From NCBI GenBank assembly GCA_022457155.1, contig JAJGOT010000051.1:1891001-1955000 (forward strand): a stretch of 64,000 nt of DNA, read 5' to 3'. Positions 35,112 to 46,500 of the stretch are shown one piece after another (position 1 is the stretch's first letter; each line of letters starts with the position of its first letter). A model generated the notes under the pieces. The model searched no databases and had not been told where the DNA came from. It was given only the letters and a program-made list of their open reading frames with translations. The stretch comes from Cladopsammia gracilis (lineage: Eukaryota; Cnidaria; Anthozoa; Scleractinia; Dendrophylliidae). A program made the position numbers and the translations under genes.

Positions 35112-37430
35112 GTCGATGCTCGAAGTCTGAAAGTCTTAACAATATTTGCAACTGAAACGATGCTGCTTTCCAGCTCGCGATAAGGCAAGTATCCGTGTTA
35201 ACTGAGAAGGGGGATTTAATCGAGCGCTTTTAAAACCCGATTTACGGCTGGAGCTGTTAAAATGTTTTCATCAGCTGTTGACACCCCGCGCTGCCTTTGA
35301 AAATGGATGAAAAGGGATTTGTCTGACAAAGGGATTAACGCTAACGGAGCAATTAACAGTCGGCGTTTATTACAGAATCCGGATCACGTTTGAAAATCGC
35401 GCAAGATTAAAAGCTAAAAATTGTCCGTTGTAACGAATAAAGTACAAAACGACAAGAGGTAGTAAGGATAAAAAAACTCTTTTTACATCGGCTTTTGATT
35501 TAGAAAATCGTTTATCGTTACCGCCTGTGTTGTTTCGACCACACCCCAAGCGCGACTCTCGAAATGGAAAACCCAGCTATTTGTATTATTGAAGTTATTC
35601 CCTAAACCATTTTTGCTTCAATGGAAGGATTTCTGAGCACTTTGCAAAACTGACATATACCATAGCCGCCGGTAATTTAACTGAAAGCGAGAATCTCTAG
35701 CATGTTATTCTAGCGGTTTTTTTGTTTACTCGCACGCATTTTGAACGGAAGCAACAAATATTTACTACCGACTTTCTTGCCTATTCTTGGAATGAATTCT
35801 CAAGGTCATATGACAAATACTTTATTTTTGTGATGCTCTTCATAGCAAAGCCGGGGGGGGAGGGGTGGTGCTTGGGTCAACTTTTGCTGGGTATGTGCCG
35901 CTGGCCTCTCAGAGCCACTACCCCATTATAGTCTATTTTGTAGTCAATTATAGACCCCATCTTAGTCACTTTTGACGGTACATGTAAATTTTGCAATCTC
36001 AACTTAGTCACTTTCTGTGTAGCCATCTACCTTGAGTTCGGAACCCTTTTATCTAGGTCATCCTCAAATGAATTGACACATTTATTAAATTTAGGAGACT
36101 TTACTTTTCACCTACAAACCTTCTGGTACATTTGTTAGCCGAAAATATTTACAAGCTAAAACTAACCAAAAAAAATACTTGCCAGAATTTTCTTACCCCA
36201 AAAAATCCCGACAATTTGCGACCCCATTCTAGTAACTCTATTGAAAATGCAATCCCATTATAGTCAATCCAGTCGTGAAAATGCGACCCCATCCAGCGGC
36301 ACATCCCCATTAGCCCATTACTAAGAAGTACCCCCCCCCCCCCCGGAAGCAAAGCATATTTCAAGACTTCTGCGCAAATTCTTTTCAACTATTTAACGCT
36401 CCCTGCTGACCGTGACTGACAAACGACAAACGTAGACGGTTGTTGGTAAATTACCACGAAAATCCTACATGCAAGTCTTTCGGTATCACACAATTTATTA
36501 CTAAAGTATTATAGAAGTTATCAGAAGAAAAATATTTTGGAAAATAGCCATTGGATGACGCATTTTCAGATAATAGTAGTTCTAGATTTTTATACGATAT
36601 AGGAACGTAAACGTGAATAACAGGTGTGGTTTTTCTCAAATAAAACTAGAACAATTTCTAAAAATAGCGTTAAAAAGCATTTTATAGTGTTTCAAACTTT
36701 ATTGAAATCTATATTGTCGTTTCGAATATGTAAGAAATCGGTTTAATTTTGATAATAACAATTAACAGGGAGCCCTCGTCACGTATGTGGTTTTCAGTGG
36801 GGTCTTGCCTTTTGATCTTGGCGCTTTGCCTTTGCGATACAGTACGTGATACAGTATTGTTATGCTAAAAAAGTTGGATCTCCGGTACATAAGGAAGTTC
36901 AAAATCCAGCCCCCCGCGCTGCAAATCTTTCTACTTCTGCCGCTGTTCTATTTTAAAATGAAAATGCTTCTCTTTTGCATGTAAAGAGTTTTGCATTTGT
37001 TTGTGTATCGCTATTTTGAATGCAGAATAAACATGGGCATTAAATTCCAGAATGGGCTCATTAAACATTTGCTATAAATGGAACATGTTTTCTTTTGCTA
37101 CAATGAGTCGTGCATGTGGGAGTTTGGAAGTTTCTGGCTCATGAGAAGTTGCGTAAATCTCCATTGTGGTGTGAATCTCAGCTGGAGGAAACGTTGTGGG
37201 AGACACTGGCCTTTATCATGTTTATGCAGACCGTAAAATAAAAACGAGCTTAAAATGCACGCAAGAACTGTTATCCAATATTCAAGGAATGTTTCTTCAT
37301 ATCCTGACAGCAGTGTGGCTTGGGGTAGCTTGTTATTCATTTTCATTGACACCACAACAAGTGCTTCGTTCAACTACATTTTAAACTGATCAAAACACGT
37401 TGTCCGTCATGGTCAAGAGTGCTTTCAATA
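35112..37430. other. Intergenic region between the divergent secreted genes (left part)
   Basis: Contains the gene M promoter side (35112-35300) and a G/C-run element at 35850-36345. Open frames at 36149-36388 and 37098-37384 lie in repeats or lack protein character. Confidence 0.5.
35850..36345. repeat. Repeat with G-run and C-run termini
   Basis: Starts in a G-rich run (35851-35865) and ends in a pure C-run of about 16 (36330-36345). CCCATTATAGTC and GACCCCAT motifs recur inside (35922-35960 and 36218-36290). It resembles the ends of 40917-41225 and 43989-45690. Confidence 0.6.
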
Positions 37431-37695
37431 TACCGTATTTTCTCGATTAAACGCCGGGCCCCGAATAAACGCCGGGTATAATATAGGAAGTTGTAAGTAA
37501 GCCCCTCAAACGTTTATTTCTGGTATAATAAACTTAAGATTTAAGGGCAAGGTACACGGCTGCCAAGAAAAACGAACAATAACCCTTTCTTTAAAAATGG
37601 CGGGCGAGACAAAATTGCTGATTCAAAGAAACGCCGGGTCCACTAGGCCAAGTCAGAAATAAAAGCCGAGGGCGTTTAAATGAGAAAACACGGTA
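37431..37695. mobile_element. 265-bp TA-flanked MITE
   Basis: Inverted ends TACCGTATTTTCTCGATTAA and the complement of TACCGTGTTTTCTCATTTAA, flanked by TA. Subterminal AACGCCGGG motifs occur in direct and inverted form. Confidence 0.75.
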
Positions 37696-38561
37696 TACCT
37701 CAGTATCAAATTAGTGGTTCCATACCCCCCCCCCCCCCCTCCCTTTCCAAAGTTAAGTGCTGCCACATTTGGAAAAAAGGGCTATTTTGCGAAATGTGTC
37801 ACGTAGGTTAAAAATATCTTGAAAACGTCGGGCTGCTGACATAAATCAAATTTACGCCATCGCCGTGACAAAATCCTTCAGTTCTGCCGTGTTGTGCATT
37901 CTGAAATGTCTCAGTTTTTTCCCACATGTAAATAATCTATTGTCTTGATTTCGTGTCGGTTATTCAGTTCCCGACTCTGGAATCATACGCCTCAGTATAC
38001 ACGTAAGTTGAGCATGGACGAAGGTTCTTCTCCAACCCCAAAAAAGAAGCCTGTTCACAGGCTACTCCAGTACAACCTTGGTGCTGATTGCTGTGGAATC
38101 AACCCAAAAGTTGTCAGATTTTTCTCGCTTCTTTATACGAAAGTAGTGTGCTTTCAATTCTCTAACGGTTATGTGCCTGCTTTTGGTATTAAACACGCGC
38201 AAGCGATCTCAAGGTCACGTACGTATAAACAATTTTACTACCGTAGTTGTTTTGATCTGCTTTGAATCAAGTCCAGCAATTTTCATTGCTCCCTCTCTCA
38301 AGCGACCAAAAAAAAAAACTTTAAAATATTGGGTTTGTCTGTGGCAATAACAAAATAAACTTGAAATCTTGACAAAGCCGTGCATCGATATCGCATCGGC
38401 TTGTCGTCATTTTGTTCTGATCGGATGCCGAGCTCCCGAGACTGCCGACGGTTTCGTAGTTTTTCTTCTTCTGCTCTTGGTTGGTTCTCATCCTGTTTTC
38501 GGCTCCTGTTCTCAAACAATTCATTGTTACTTTCGGAAAACCGAGACGGACAGACAGAAAA

Positions 38562-38678
38562 ATGCTCGATTTTACAGGATTAGGAAACTGCCTGCCGGCA
38601 GCAATAACGGATCAGTTTGTCAATTTTCAATGCGTGGGTCTCCTAATCTTGGCCAGTTTAATTGCTTTTTTGCTAAAG
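38562..38678 (+). CDS. Possible first exon of a membrane-anchored protein
   Basis: An ATG opens 39 codons (MLDFTGLGNCLPAAITDQ, then a hydrophobic stretch CVGLLILASLIAFLLK) ending at AAG|GTGTAA, a fair splice donor in phase 0. It could be an N-terminal membrane anchor exon. No partner exon is identified downstream, and a longer overlapping frame exists on the same strand. Speculative. Confidence 0.2.
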
Positions 38679-39440
38679 GTGTAAACAGCCTTTGTTTAAG
38701 CTCAGCTAAATTAATTAACCGAATGTTTTGAGTTATCATTTTATGGCCGTTGCTAAAATGACAGTCTGGGTTAGGGTTAGGGTCAGAAACAAGTAGTAAA
38801 GTCGAAAATAACTTGGAATCATAGTTATCCTGGCCAAATTGTTGGCACGAACTTTGGAGCCATTTGGGTTTCATTTAATACATATGAACAATGGACACTT
38901 TAACTTCCAAGTTACCTTAAAATATTTACATGTTATCATAATCCGCTTTTGTTATAAACAGAGGTCATGTCCGTTTTAGGTTACGGCGCAGTTTGTCAAG
39001 TTAATTCTGTGATTGGTATGAGAGTCAAGTCGAGAAAGAGCTCGGAAACAAACCAAATTACAACCATGTGCCCTTAGGCGAAGTACTTTCTTAGCTTTCT
39101 ACATGATCATTTGAAAGCAGAACGCGGCTTAGCGCATCAAAGGCGCGCCACGGCCCAAAGTACTCCAAGTTTTTAAAGAATGCGAAATCTAGCCAATCAC
39201 AGTTTAGCTGAGAAACACGCGGCACCGAATATTAGCGTCGGGTTTTGGCTTGAAGCGTCACTTGTGAGTAGAGAGCCGTAGAGTCCAGAGCAGAATAAAC
39301 AGCATTCCTGACCTGAATTAACCGAGTCCCTGCCTCCTCTCTTAAGCCTGCACTGTTCCACTGGCTTTCATCAACACCCTTAACTCAATTAACGTTTTTA
39401 CGTATCATACAGCAACACCAGATCCTACAAGGGCAAGATC

Positions 39441-39643
39441 CAGACTCGTACCCAGTCGCTTATTTGCATTTGCGTTGTGATTGATGGGAAGGATTTAGTG
39501 AGTTCGCGGTGCATCGAGGGAAGGACGGATTTAGAACGGCAAAATTTTTCTCCGTCCTTCCCAAGCGCCTTTGCGCGCGTCAATTTCCCTTCCCATATTA
39601 CTTTGCGAATGAAGTAAATAAGTGACGACTGGGTACAAGTCTG
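39441..39643. mobile_element. 203-bp Mutator-like MITE, second copy
   Basis: Same ends as 12987-13163 (CAGACTCGTACCCAGTCG). Flanking GGCAAGATC and GGCAAGTTC agree at 8 of 9 positions, a decayed 9-bp target duplication. Confidence 0.85.
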
Positions 39644-40916
39644 GGCAAGTTCATTCTTTCAACTTTTCAGACTCTTTGAGTCATGAACTCGTACGATTCT
39701 CCGGGACGATTCTCTGTTTAATCAATTTTTAGTCTTACTCAAACCAAATTCATTCGCTGAATTTGTGGCCAGCATATAACCGGCAGTAGTTGTCAAGACG
39801 TTTTAAATATATTACTCGTTTTTATGTCTTCATGCGTTTTCACACCAACACAAATACAAACTGAGGTTAAAATTTACAAAAAAGAAACACCGTTTCCCAA
39901 CGGATTTCCACAAAGCTCACTCCGTGTGGGCTGTGTTTTGTGGTTGAGCTGTCATGTACTGTGTTTTGTCTCGCGCACAAAGTCCATATTATTGCGATAC
40001 AAATGGTCACAAATGATGGAATTAAACAGGGACTTTTGGGGAATTTAGCTCCATGGCTGAGTAAGAATTGCCCTGCTGTCCCTGCTACTAACCGAGATCT
40101 TTTACGTAAAGTGGATCAGAACTTCCAGGAACATGTTGTTTTATTGCTGATGTTGACTCATTCGGTTACAATTCAAGTGCTTGCAGACCTCCAACTGAAG
40201 CTCTAACTGAAAGATTTATTGTCATGTACCAGTTGCAGTCGATAGTGATACTATTTGGACAACTTAATTTTCCTCGCGTAAGCTTAGCAAATGGAAGAAA
40301 TTCTAAGATATTCCGGCTTTTCGCACCAGTTACAAGCTAAAGTTCATTTTCCAAAGACTTTGCCTAACAGCAGATGAAACTGAAACTCCAATAAGACTCG
40401 CTAAGTACGATCACAAAGATTAAAATATTTACTCAAAAGAAAAAAATCTGCTTTTTACTGAAACATTATGCCGTATCAACATTAACAGGAAGAGTGATGA
40501 TTTGGAACAGTTTTAGCCGTAGCAGTTTAGTTTTTTTTTTAAGGAATGTATAGAAAATTATGTTGAATTGCTCTATACCTCCCGCACTGTCACCTTTCAG
40601 TTTATCTCGCTAGAAGCTCATATAAGAGGCGAGGTATACACGTGATAAGTTTCTGATCTCCCTCGCTAGAACAGGTTACACGTGATATTACTGGGCAAGT
40701 TACGTTTATCTGTACTATGATCATTTCTTCATAATTATTATTCTGTATTTGTAGTCGACATATGATTTCATTCATATATTTATCACCATACTCATTGATA
40801 TACCGGGTCAAAGTTTGACTGCCAGAGCATGCAGATGTTACTAGTTTTCCCGGATCTTATTTCACAACAAGAGCAGAACTAGAAAATCTCTACTCTCGCC
40901 GGGCACAGGGCAGGGG

Positions 40917-41225
40917 AGTGAGGGGGGGGGGGGGGGGGTAGGGGGGGGAGGTTGACTCGACAGACGCTCGGATATGGAGGTGCGTCCGGGCTTAAACCCT
41001 GACTCGACTCTGTTTAAAACGCAACTCTTTGATTTTCTTACCCTATTTAAGACAGAATTTAGATTTTTGACATCAATGCTGTAAAGATACCCCGTTTAAG
41101 ACAAAAAGTGATGAAATCGATACCCTGTTCAAAACAAAAGCCACCTGAAAACCATACCCTGTCGGGCTGCACGTCCCCGATAAGGCCACATAAGGGAGTA
41201 TCCCTCCCCCCCCCCCCCCCTCTCC
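40917..41225. repeat. Repeat with G-run and C-run termini, short copy
   Basis: The left terminus is a ~20 base G-run (about 40921-40938) and the right is a ~17 base C-run (about 41206-41222) preceded by GGGAGTATCCCT. ATACCC(T/C)GTT(T/C)AA motifs recur inside. The termini pair as inverted repeats. Confidence 0.6.
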
Positions 41226-41429
41226 CCCCACAAGAGACGATGCATGGAAGGATAGGAGCACGATTAACATTTAGTTATCCTCTCCAAATTAATATAAGCT
41301 TAACCGGATCAAAGCAAAATGCGTCAAAAAACTCTTTGTGTGCTTTGAATTGTTCCACCGACAGAGATACGTAAGAAGCTTTTGAAAAACACTTGCAGAA
41401 AGGCAAAGCTTCTTAGTTTAGCTTTCTAA

Positions 41430-41576
41430 GGGCCGATTTATACGGTACAACTTTGTTGCATGCGACACGGTTACGACATGCTTACGAGATGACTCAGTTG
41501 ATTTACACAGAGTAATTTGTGTTGTAAGCATGTTGTAAGCATGCTTTAAGCGTGTCGCATGCGACAAAGTCGGCCC
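41430..41576. mobile_element. 147-bp Harbinger-type MITE
   Basis: Ends GGGCCGA and TCGGCCC, with a long internal inverted match around TTGCATGCGACACG, flanked by TAA on both sides (41427-41429 and 41577-41579). Confidence 0.75.
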
Positions 41577-42699
41577 TAAGAGTGCCGACAAAACGTGCTT
41601 AGAAATGTGCTCGACTGAAATCAGTAGTCGGAGATGAGACGAAGTTTCTTTAGCAACAGTTATACAAAAACATATATACAGATAGTCGTACTACTGAAAA
41701 GTACTTTGAATAGAGAAGGTAAATAAATTAATACATGGGATTGTTCCGACAATAAGAATATTACTTTTTAAACTTATAGTTACTTATTTTTTCGGGTAAA
41801 AGTTGAAAACTTAAAGGCTATCGGTCAAATCATGGAAAACCTGAGCCATTTGAGAGATTTGCTCCATTTTAAAATGTAATTGGCATCTCTAGAAGGTCGC
41901 ATTTTTTACTGATTTATTTCGTCGATCGTTCTAGATTTTTCGTTTAGTTACTACTGAGCTTAATTAAGCTTCTTATCGCTGACAAACATCACTGCCACAG
42001 TTAAAACTCTTTTCTTAGTGTCAGAAAATTGTTTTATGCTTACTGGTACTTTCGATATAGATCTACTTGACCTTTCTCGTGTCCAGTTTATCAGTGTATC
42101 TTAGGCAGACACCTCTCCAAGACAAACATCAATTATTGGCAGGTTCTGGCCGAATTTAAGTTGTTCTGTAAGTCGGACACCTCTCTAAAGCGGACAGCTA
42201 AAGCTACAACCTAAGACAAAATTAGTTGGGAAGGCTTGTAAAACGCTAAAAAATGACACTACCTTTAGGTTTCAGCTCAATTAAAGCCTCGCGCAACGCT
42301 TTTTATAGCCCCCCTCTCCCCCAAATCCAATGTTGAAGACGTCTATTCAAAAGACAGTGTAAGGTAAGTATTTGCGTTAACCGCAACTTTGGAAGAGGGG
42401 GGATGAGGGGGGAGTGGGGAGGAAAACAAGGAACCTTCCCAACACTTTTGTCTTTGGTTGTAGTCCTGAAGGTGTCCGACTTACTACAAAGTTCATTGAG
42501 TAGATTTCTAAGACGTTTTTATGTTAAACTATGTTACAATAGACTGTCGGTCAGGCGGTCACAAGATAAAAGGGTCACACAGTCAATCACTTACAAATCG
42601 AAATTGCATTATGACTGAAATGTTTTCATAAGTGCACTTTCCATAGGTCATCAAAACTTTGCAAAAGATGCCGCATTAATTAACCAGTTAATTAGAATA

Positions 42700-43024
42700 A
42701 AAGTATGAGTGGATTATCCTCTTAAACTCGTCTACTCAATCTTCATGCGCTATTTATACGGTTCCGACTTTCGCTAAAAAATGGATCTTTTGACTCATAC
42801 ATTCTTAGTCGGATTAGAGCTCTTTCTTTTTCACTTCAGCTTCACGGAATCTCTTAAAAAAAACATACGACTAGAAACACGTTTCCAGTCGCTGGTATGT
42901 TTTAGTCCTCACCGGTATTCGCAAAAGCTGTCCTCTCTAGCTGAATTTCTAAATATTCTGACCGCAATGAAGAACATACGATTTTTGGCTATCTTCGCTG
43001 TAACAGTTTTGGGAGATAGCCACA
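42700..43024 (+). pseudogene. Duplicated promoter and broken first exon of gene P
   Basis: This segment repeats the sequence just upstream of gene P with a period of about 349 bp. It includes a TATTTATA box (42751-42758), a 5' leader and an ATG at 42967 followed by MKNIRFLAIFAVTV, identical to gene P in protein. After GTAACAGTTT the copy diverges, loses the rest of the signal peptide and the donor, and reads a short tail to a stop. It could still act as a second promoter. Non-functional as a coding exon by inspection. Confidence 0.75.
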
Positions 43025-43086
43025 AAAATGAAAGTAGGATTGGTTTATCCTCCGAGATTGAACTTTCCTACTCAATCTTCGTGCGC

Positions 43087-43094
43087 TATTTATA
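43087..43094 (+). promoter_or_regulatory. Candidate TATA box of gene P
   Basis: TATTTATA inside GCGCTATTTATACGGTTC, 221 bases before the gene P ATG. It is preserved in the upstream duplicate at 42751-42758 within the same context. Confidence 0.45.
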
Positions 43095-43315
43095 CGGTTC
43101 TAATTTTAGCTAAAAAAATAGACCTTCTGACTTCTACATTCTCAGTCAGATTAAAGGCTGTCTTCTTTTTCACTTCACGGATTCTCTTAAAAAAAAAACA
43201 TACGACCTCAAGACTAAATTTATAACATTCCAGTCAGACTGGTAATGTTTTAGTCCTGACCCAGCATTCGTGAAAGCTGTCATCTCTACCTGAATTTCTG
43301 AATTTTCTGTCAGCA

Positions 43316-43505
43316 ATGAAGAACATACGATTTTTGGCTATTTTTGCTGTAACAGTTTGCTTTGCTTTTCTTTGTAACCAAGCCAGTCCTGACACTTGCC
43401 CCTTGCTAAAGCCAAACTTTGTGGAAGGGTTTAATAGCGTTATGGTCAGCGAACGTTTCGTCTTCATACGTGATTTCCAGAAGCTTTGCGACATCTTTGA
43501 AAGAG
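43316..43505 (+). CDS. Gene P exon 1 (signal peptide)
   Basis: 63 codons plus one base; donor GTAGGA begins at 43506. The start context (CAGCAATGAAG) is the same as in the upstream duplicate apart from one base. Confidence 0.75.
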
Positions 43506-46500
43506 GTAGGAAGCAGTATTAATGCTATTCTGTTTTTTTTTTCTAGGTATTTCATGTTGTTTCAGCATTTGTCATGGGTACCCAACGAGAAATTAATGCC
43601 TTAGGAGAACGCTTAGGTGGCGTTTTACTGTTTTTCCATATCATTTTATGGTGATGTTATGCGGGACGATTCGCAACGACGATTTTTAGCGCAGCATGGG
43701 TGCGCGGACGATTTTCTTCGCAATTTTTGCGTTGAGAAATTTTTGAATCAGCTAAAACTTGCAACGCAGAAACACGAATTTTACTCAAGTAGTTTCGTAT
43801 AACATTGATCGTCGTTGCGAATCGTCCCGTGTAACATCATCTTTAGTCATGCAGTGCCTTGAAAAGAAACCATATCAAAGCTAATCCAGTTTGAGCTTTT
43901 AGCGCTTCTTTCAGCTGAATATTTTAGCGGCATAAAATGTTGGGAAAGGAATGTTATCCCCCGAATTTACGAGCTGCTTTCTCCCCCCGGGGGGGGGATG
44001 GGTGGGGGTACTCCCTTATATACGCTATGTAGGTATGTGCCGCCCGATAGGGTAGGGCTTTTGAGGTGCTCAGTCCTTAAATAGGGTATCCTTTTTGGTA
44101 TTTTTGGTATTGTGATCCTTAGATATTCCTTATATAGGGTCACTAAATTGCAGTATCCACTCCAACGCGCATAACGAAAAAGATATGGTCTGTTAAAACT
44201 GTTACTACACGCCTGAATTGGCCCTTAAAAAGGGTATCATATCTCGATTTTCTACCCTTCCCCCGAGTTTTGTACCCAGAACAACAGTTGTTATGCCTTC
44301 GAAAACAAAACCCGTTAAATTTCCAGATTTGACGAACGTTTGATGCGACATTTTCCCGAAGAGTTTTTTATCTAACTTATTACTACTTTTTAAGATGACT
44401 TAGGCCCTGTGATACCCTTTTTAAGGCCCAATTCAGGCGTGTAGTACAGTTTTAACAGACCATATCTTTTTCGTTTTGCGCGTTGGGGTGGATACTGCAA
44501 TTTAGTGACCCTATCTAAGGAATATCTAAGGATCACAATACCAAAAATACCAAAAAGGATACCCTACTTAAGGACTGAGCACCTCAAAAACCCTACCCTA
44601 TCGGGCAGCATACAGTATGTTGCCCAGTTTCCGGCCACTTTAGTTTGTAATCGCTATAACTCCTTTGTTTTGCATGGAAAATTTCTCAATTTCCTTTCAA
44701 AGACAGTTCATTTACTTACCTTTAAGATGTTAAATGGTTGGCGGCCTTCCCCAAGTATTAAAGAAATTATACCAATTTTCGCAAAACTAGTAAGTTGCCC
44801 AGTTTCCGGCCAGCTAGCCCAGTTTCCGGCCACCGACTTAAAGTAAATTTTCCTTGAAACCGCTCGACGTAAACCGACTTGTAAGTCCCTTGATAATAGT
44901 GGTCGCCTAGTTATAAATATCAGGTAAGTTTCAATATTAAGCTTTGTCACCTACCGTTTTACTCAGTATTCAAAATACGTATGACCTTAGTGACCCGGAA
45001 GCGTGTCTTTCGCAGTTTGTTGACAGACTACTACTAAAACAAATCATGACCTACGTACTTTTAGTCACGCTATTCATGCATAAGCCGTTGTTAATTCGTA
45101 ATCTTTGTTACACTAACACATGTATCTTTAATTTCTCGACCAGGAAATTTTAATATTCGGTTCTTTCACTTAATAAGAAATAGGTTTTGGGCAATGTGTC
45201 TTTTAGTGGCCGAAAACTGGCACAGTAGGTCGAAATCTTCGCTGAGAGTTTGACTGCTAAAATTTCAGAAACAGCCCTATTCCGGCTGACGATGATAGAT
45301 TCCCTAATCACTTTCATCTTTAATCTAATATTTGTCCAAAAATTATGAAGCTCCTTGAGATATTTCCTGTGAAACGAGCTATTTGCTTATCTACGGTAGT
45401 TTTGATGTGCAGTGAAACGAGCCAAAATTAATCGCTAAACCTTCAATCACCTGGACAAAACATTTCCTTCCTCGGCCGTTCCTTGTTCAAAAAGAACGCC
45501 AAAACCACCAATGTGTAGCGGAAATGTTCGTCTTTCTTTCGGAACGCTTCGGTGGACGAAAATTTAAAACTCCGACGAACATAACCGACGTAATTGTTTT
45601 TTGGCCGGAAACTGGTACTGGCCGGAAACTGGGCAACACACTGTATACCTATATAGTGTATATAAGGGAGTACTCCCCCCCCCCCCCCCCGCCCGGACTT
45701 AGGCCTCCTGAACAGCTTTCCAGTGAGAACATTCATTGGGTGCTCCGGATTTGTGGAGGTGTGCAGGTCTAAACTGGTTTGTGTGTCGAAATTTGGTCCT
45801 GAAAGACAGAGTTCTGCTCTCTGCTATCGTCCCGTTGTTTTCTTATTCCACATTGTCTTTCTAACCCTAAGGGTATATCAAACCCCCAGAGGAAGCGTAA
45901 CAAAATGTGGGATTAATCCCCGGGTAGATGGACCACCGTGTAGCATGAAATTTTTGCGGGTTTTAATTTTTGCAAATTTTGCGGATTGCCCTTGATCTGC
46001 AAAAATAAGTTCCCACAGAAAAAAACTCTCGCAGCATGAAACTCCGCAAAAATTTACTCCCTCGGTGAAATGAAGAACTCTGCTTTTCAACTCAACTTTC
46101 GTTACTGGGATGATATTGGACGTAAATAAGAACTATTAATTAACATTGATTTTTAATAGGAAACACTCAGGTTTTTTTTCAACAGAAATACATGTAGTGT
46201 TTTTTTCTTGACCATGGCCCAGGGGGCAGGGATAGGCTTTTTGTTTGATTTTGTTGTTGCGTCAGTCCTTAATAAGAACAGTACTGTATCACCTTCAGAG
46301 ATTTAATAGAATTCAGTGAAATGTCTCTAAGTGTAGTCCCGGGGAATATAGCGTACCGTAACTCAACAAGAAATAAAAGTTGAAAATTTTAAGTTGCCTG
46401 CCTTCTTTGTTAATGATCTGCGGCTGCTTGAACAGGAAATGGCAAAAATTATTTCTCAGCAGATATTTCAGTCATTTCGAACCGCAAAAAATTGTTCCCC

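Larger units (their letters stand above)
39644..42699. other. Intergenic region between the divergent secreted genes (right part)
   Basis: No supported exon. Contains the elements at 40917-41225 and 41430-41576. A 270-base open stretch at 39940-40206 has no recognisable motif. Confidence 0.5.

Noticed and set aside
37945..38265. 106-codon plus-strand frame with MDEGSSPTPKKKP
   Set aside because: An acceptor-like sequence precedes it, but I see no family motif and no neighbouring exon; left uncalled.
38369..38731. 120-codon plus-strand frame with a hydrophobic stretch
   Set aside because: It overlaps the better-shaped 38562-38678 candidate in another frame; only one could be real and neither has support beyond composition.
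39824..40206. Two overlapping plus-strand open frames (74 and 88 codons)
   Set aside because: No known motif, no convincing splice context and no signal peptide; I cannot support a gene.
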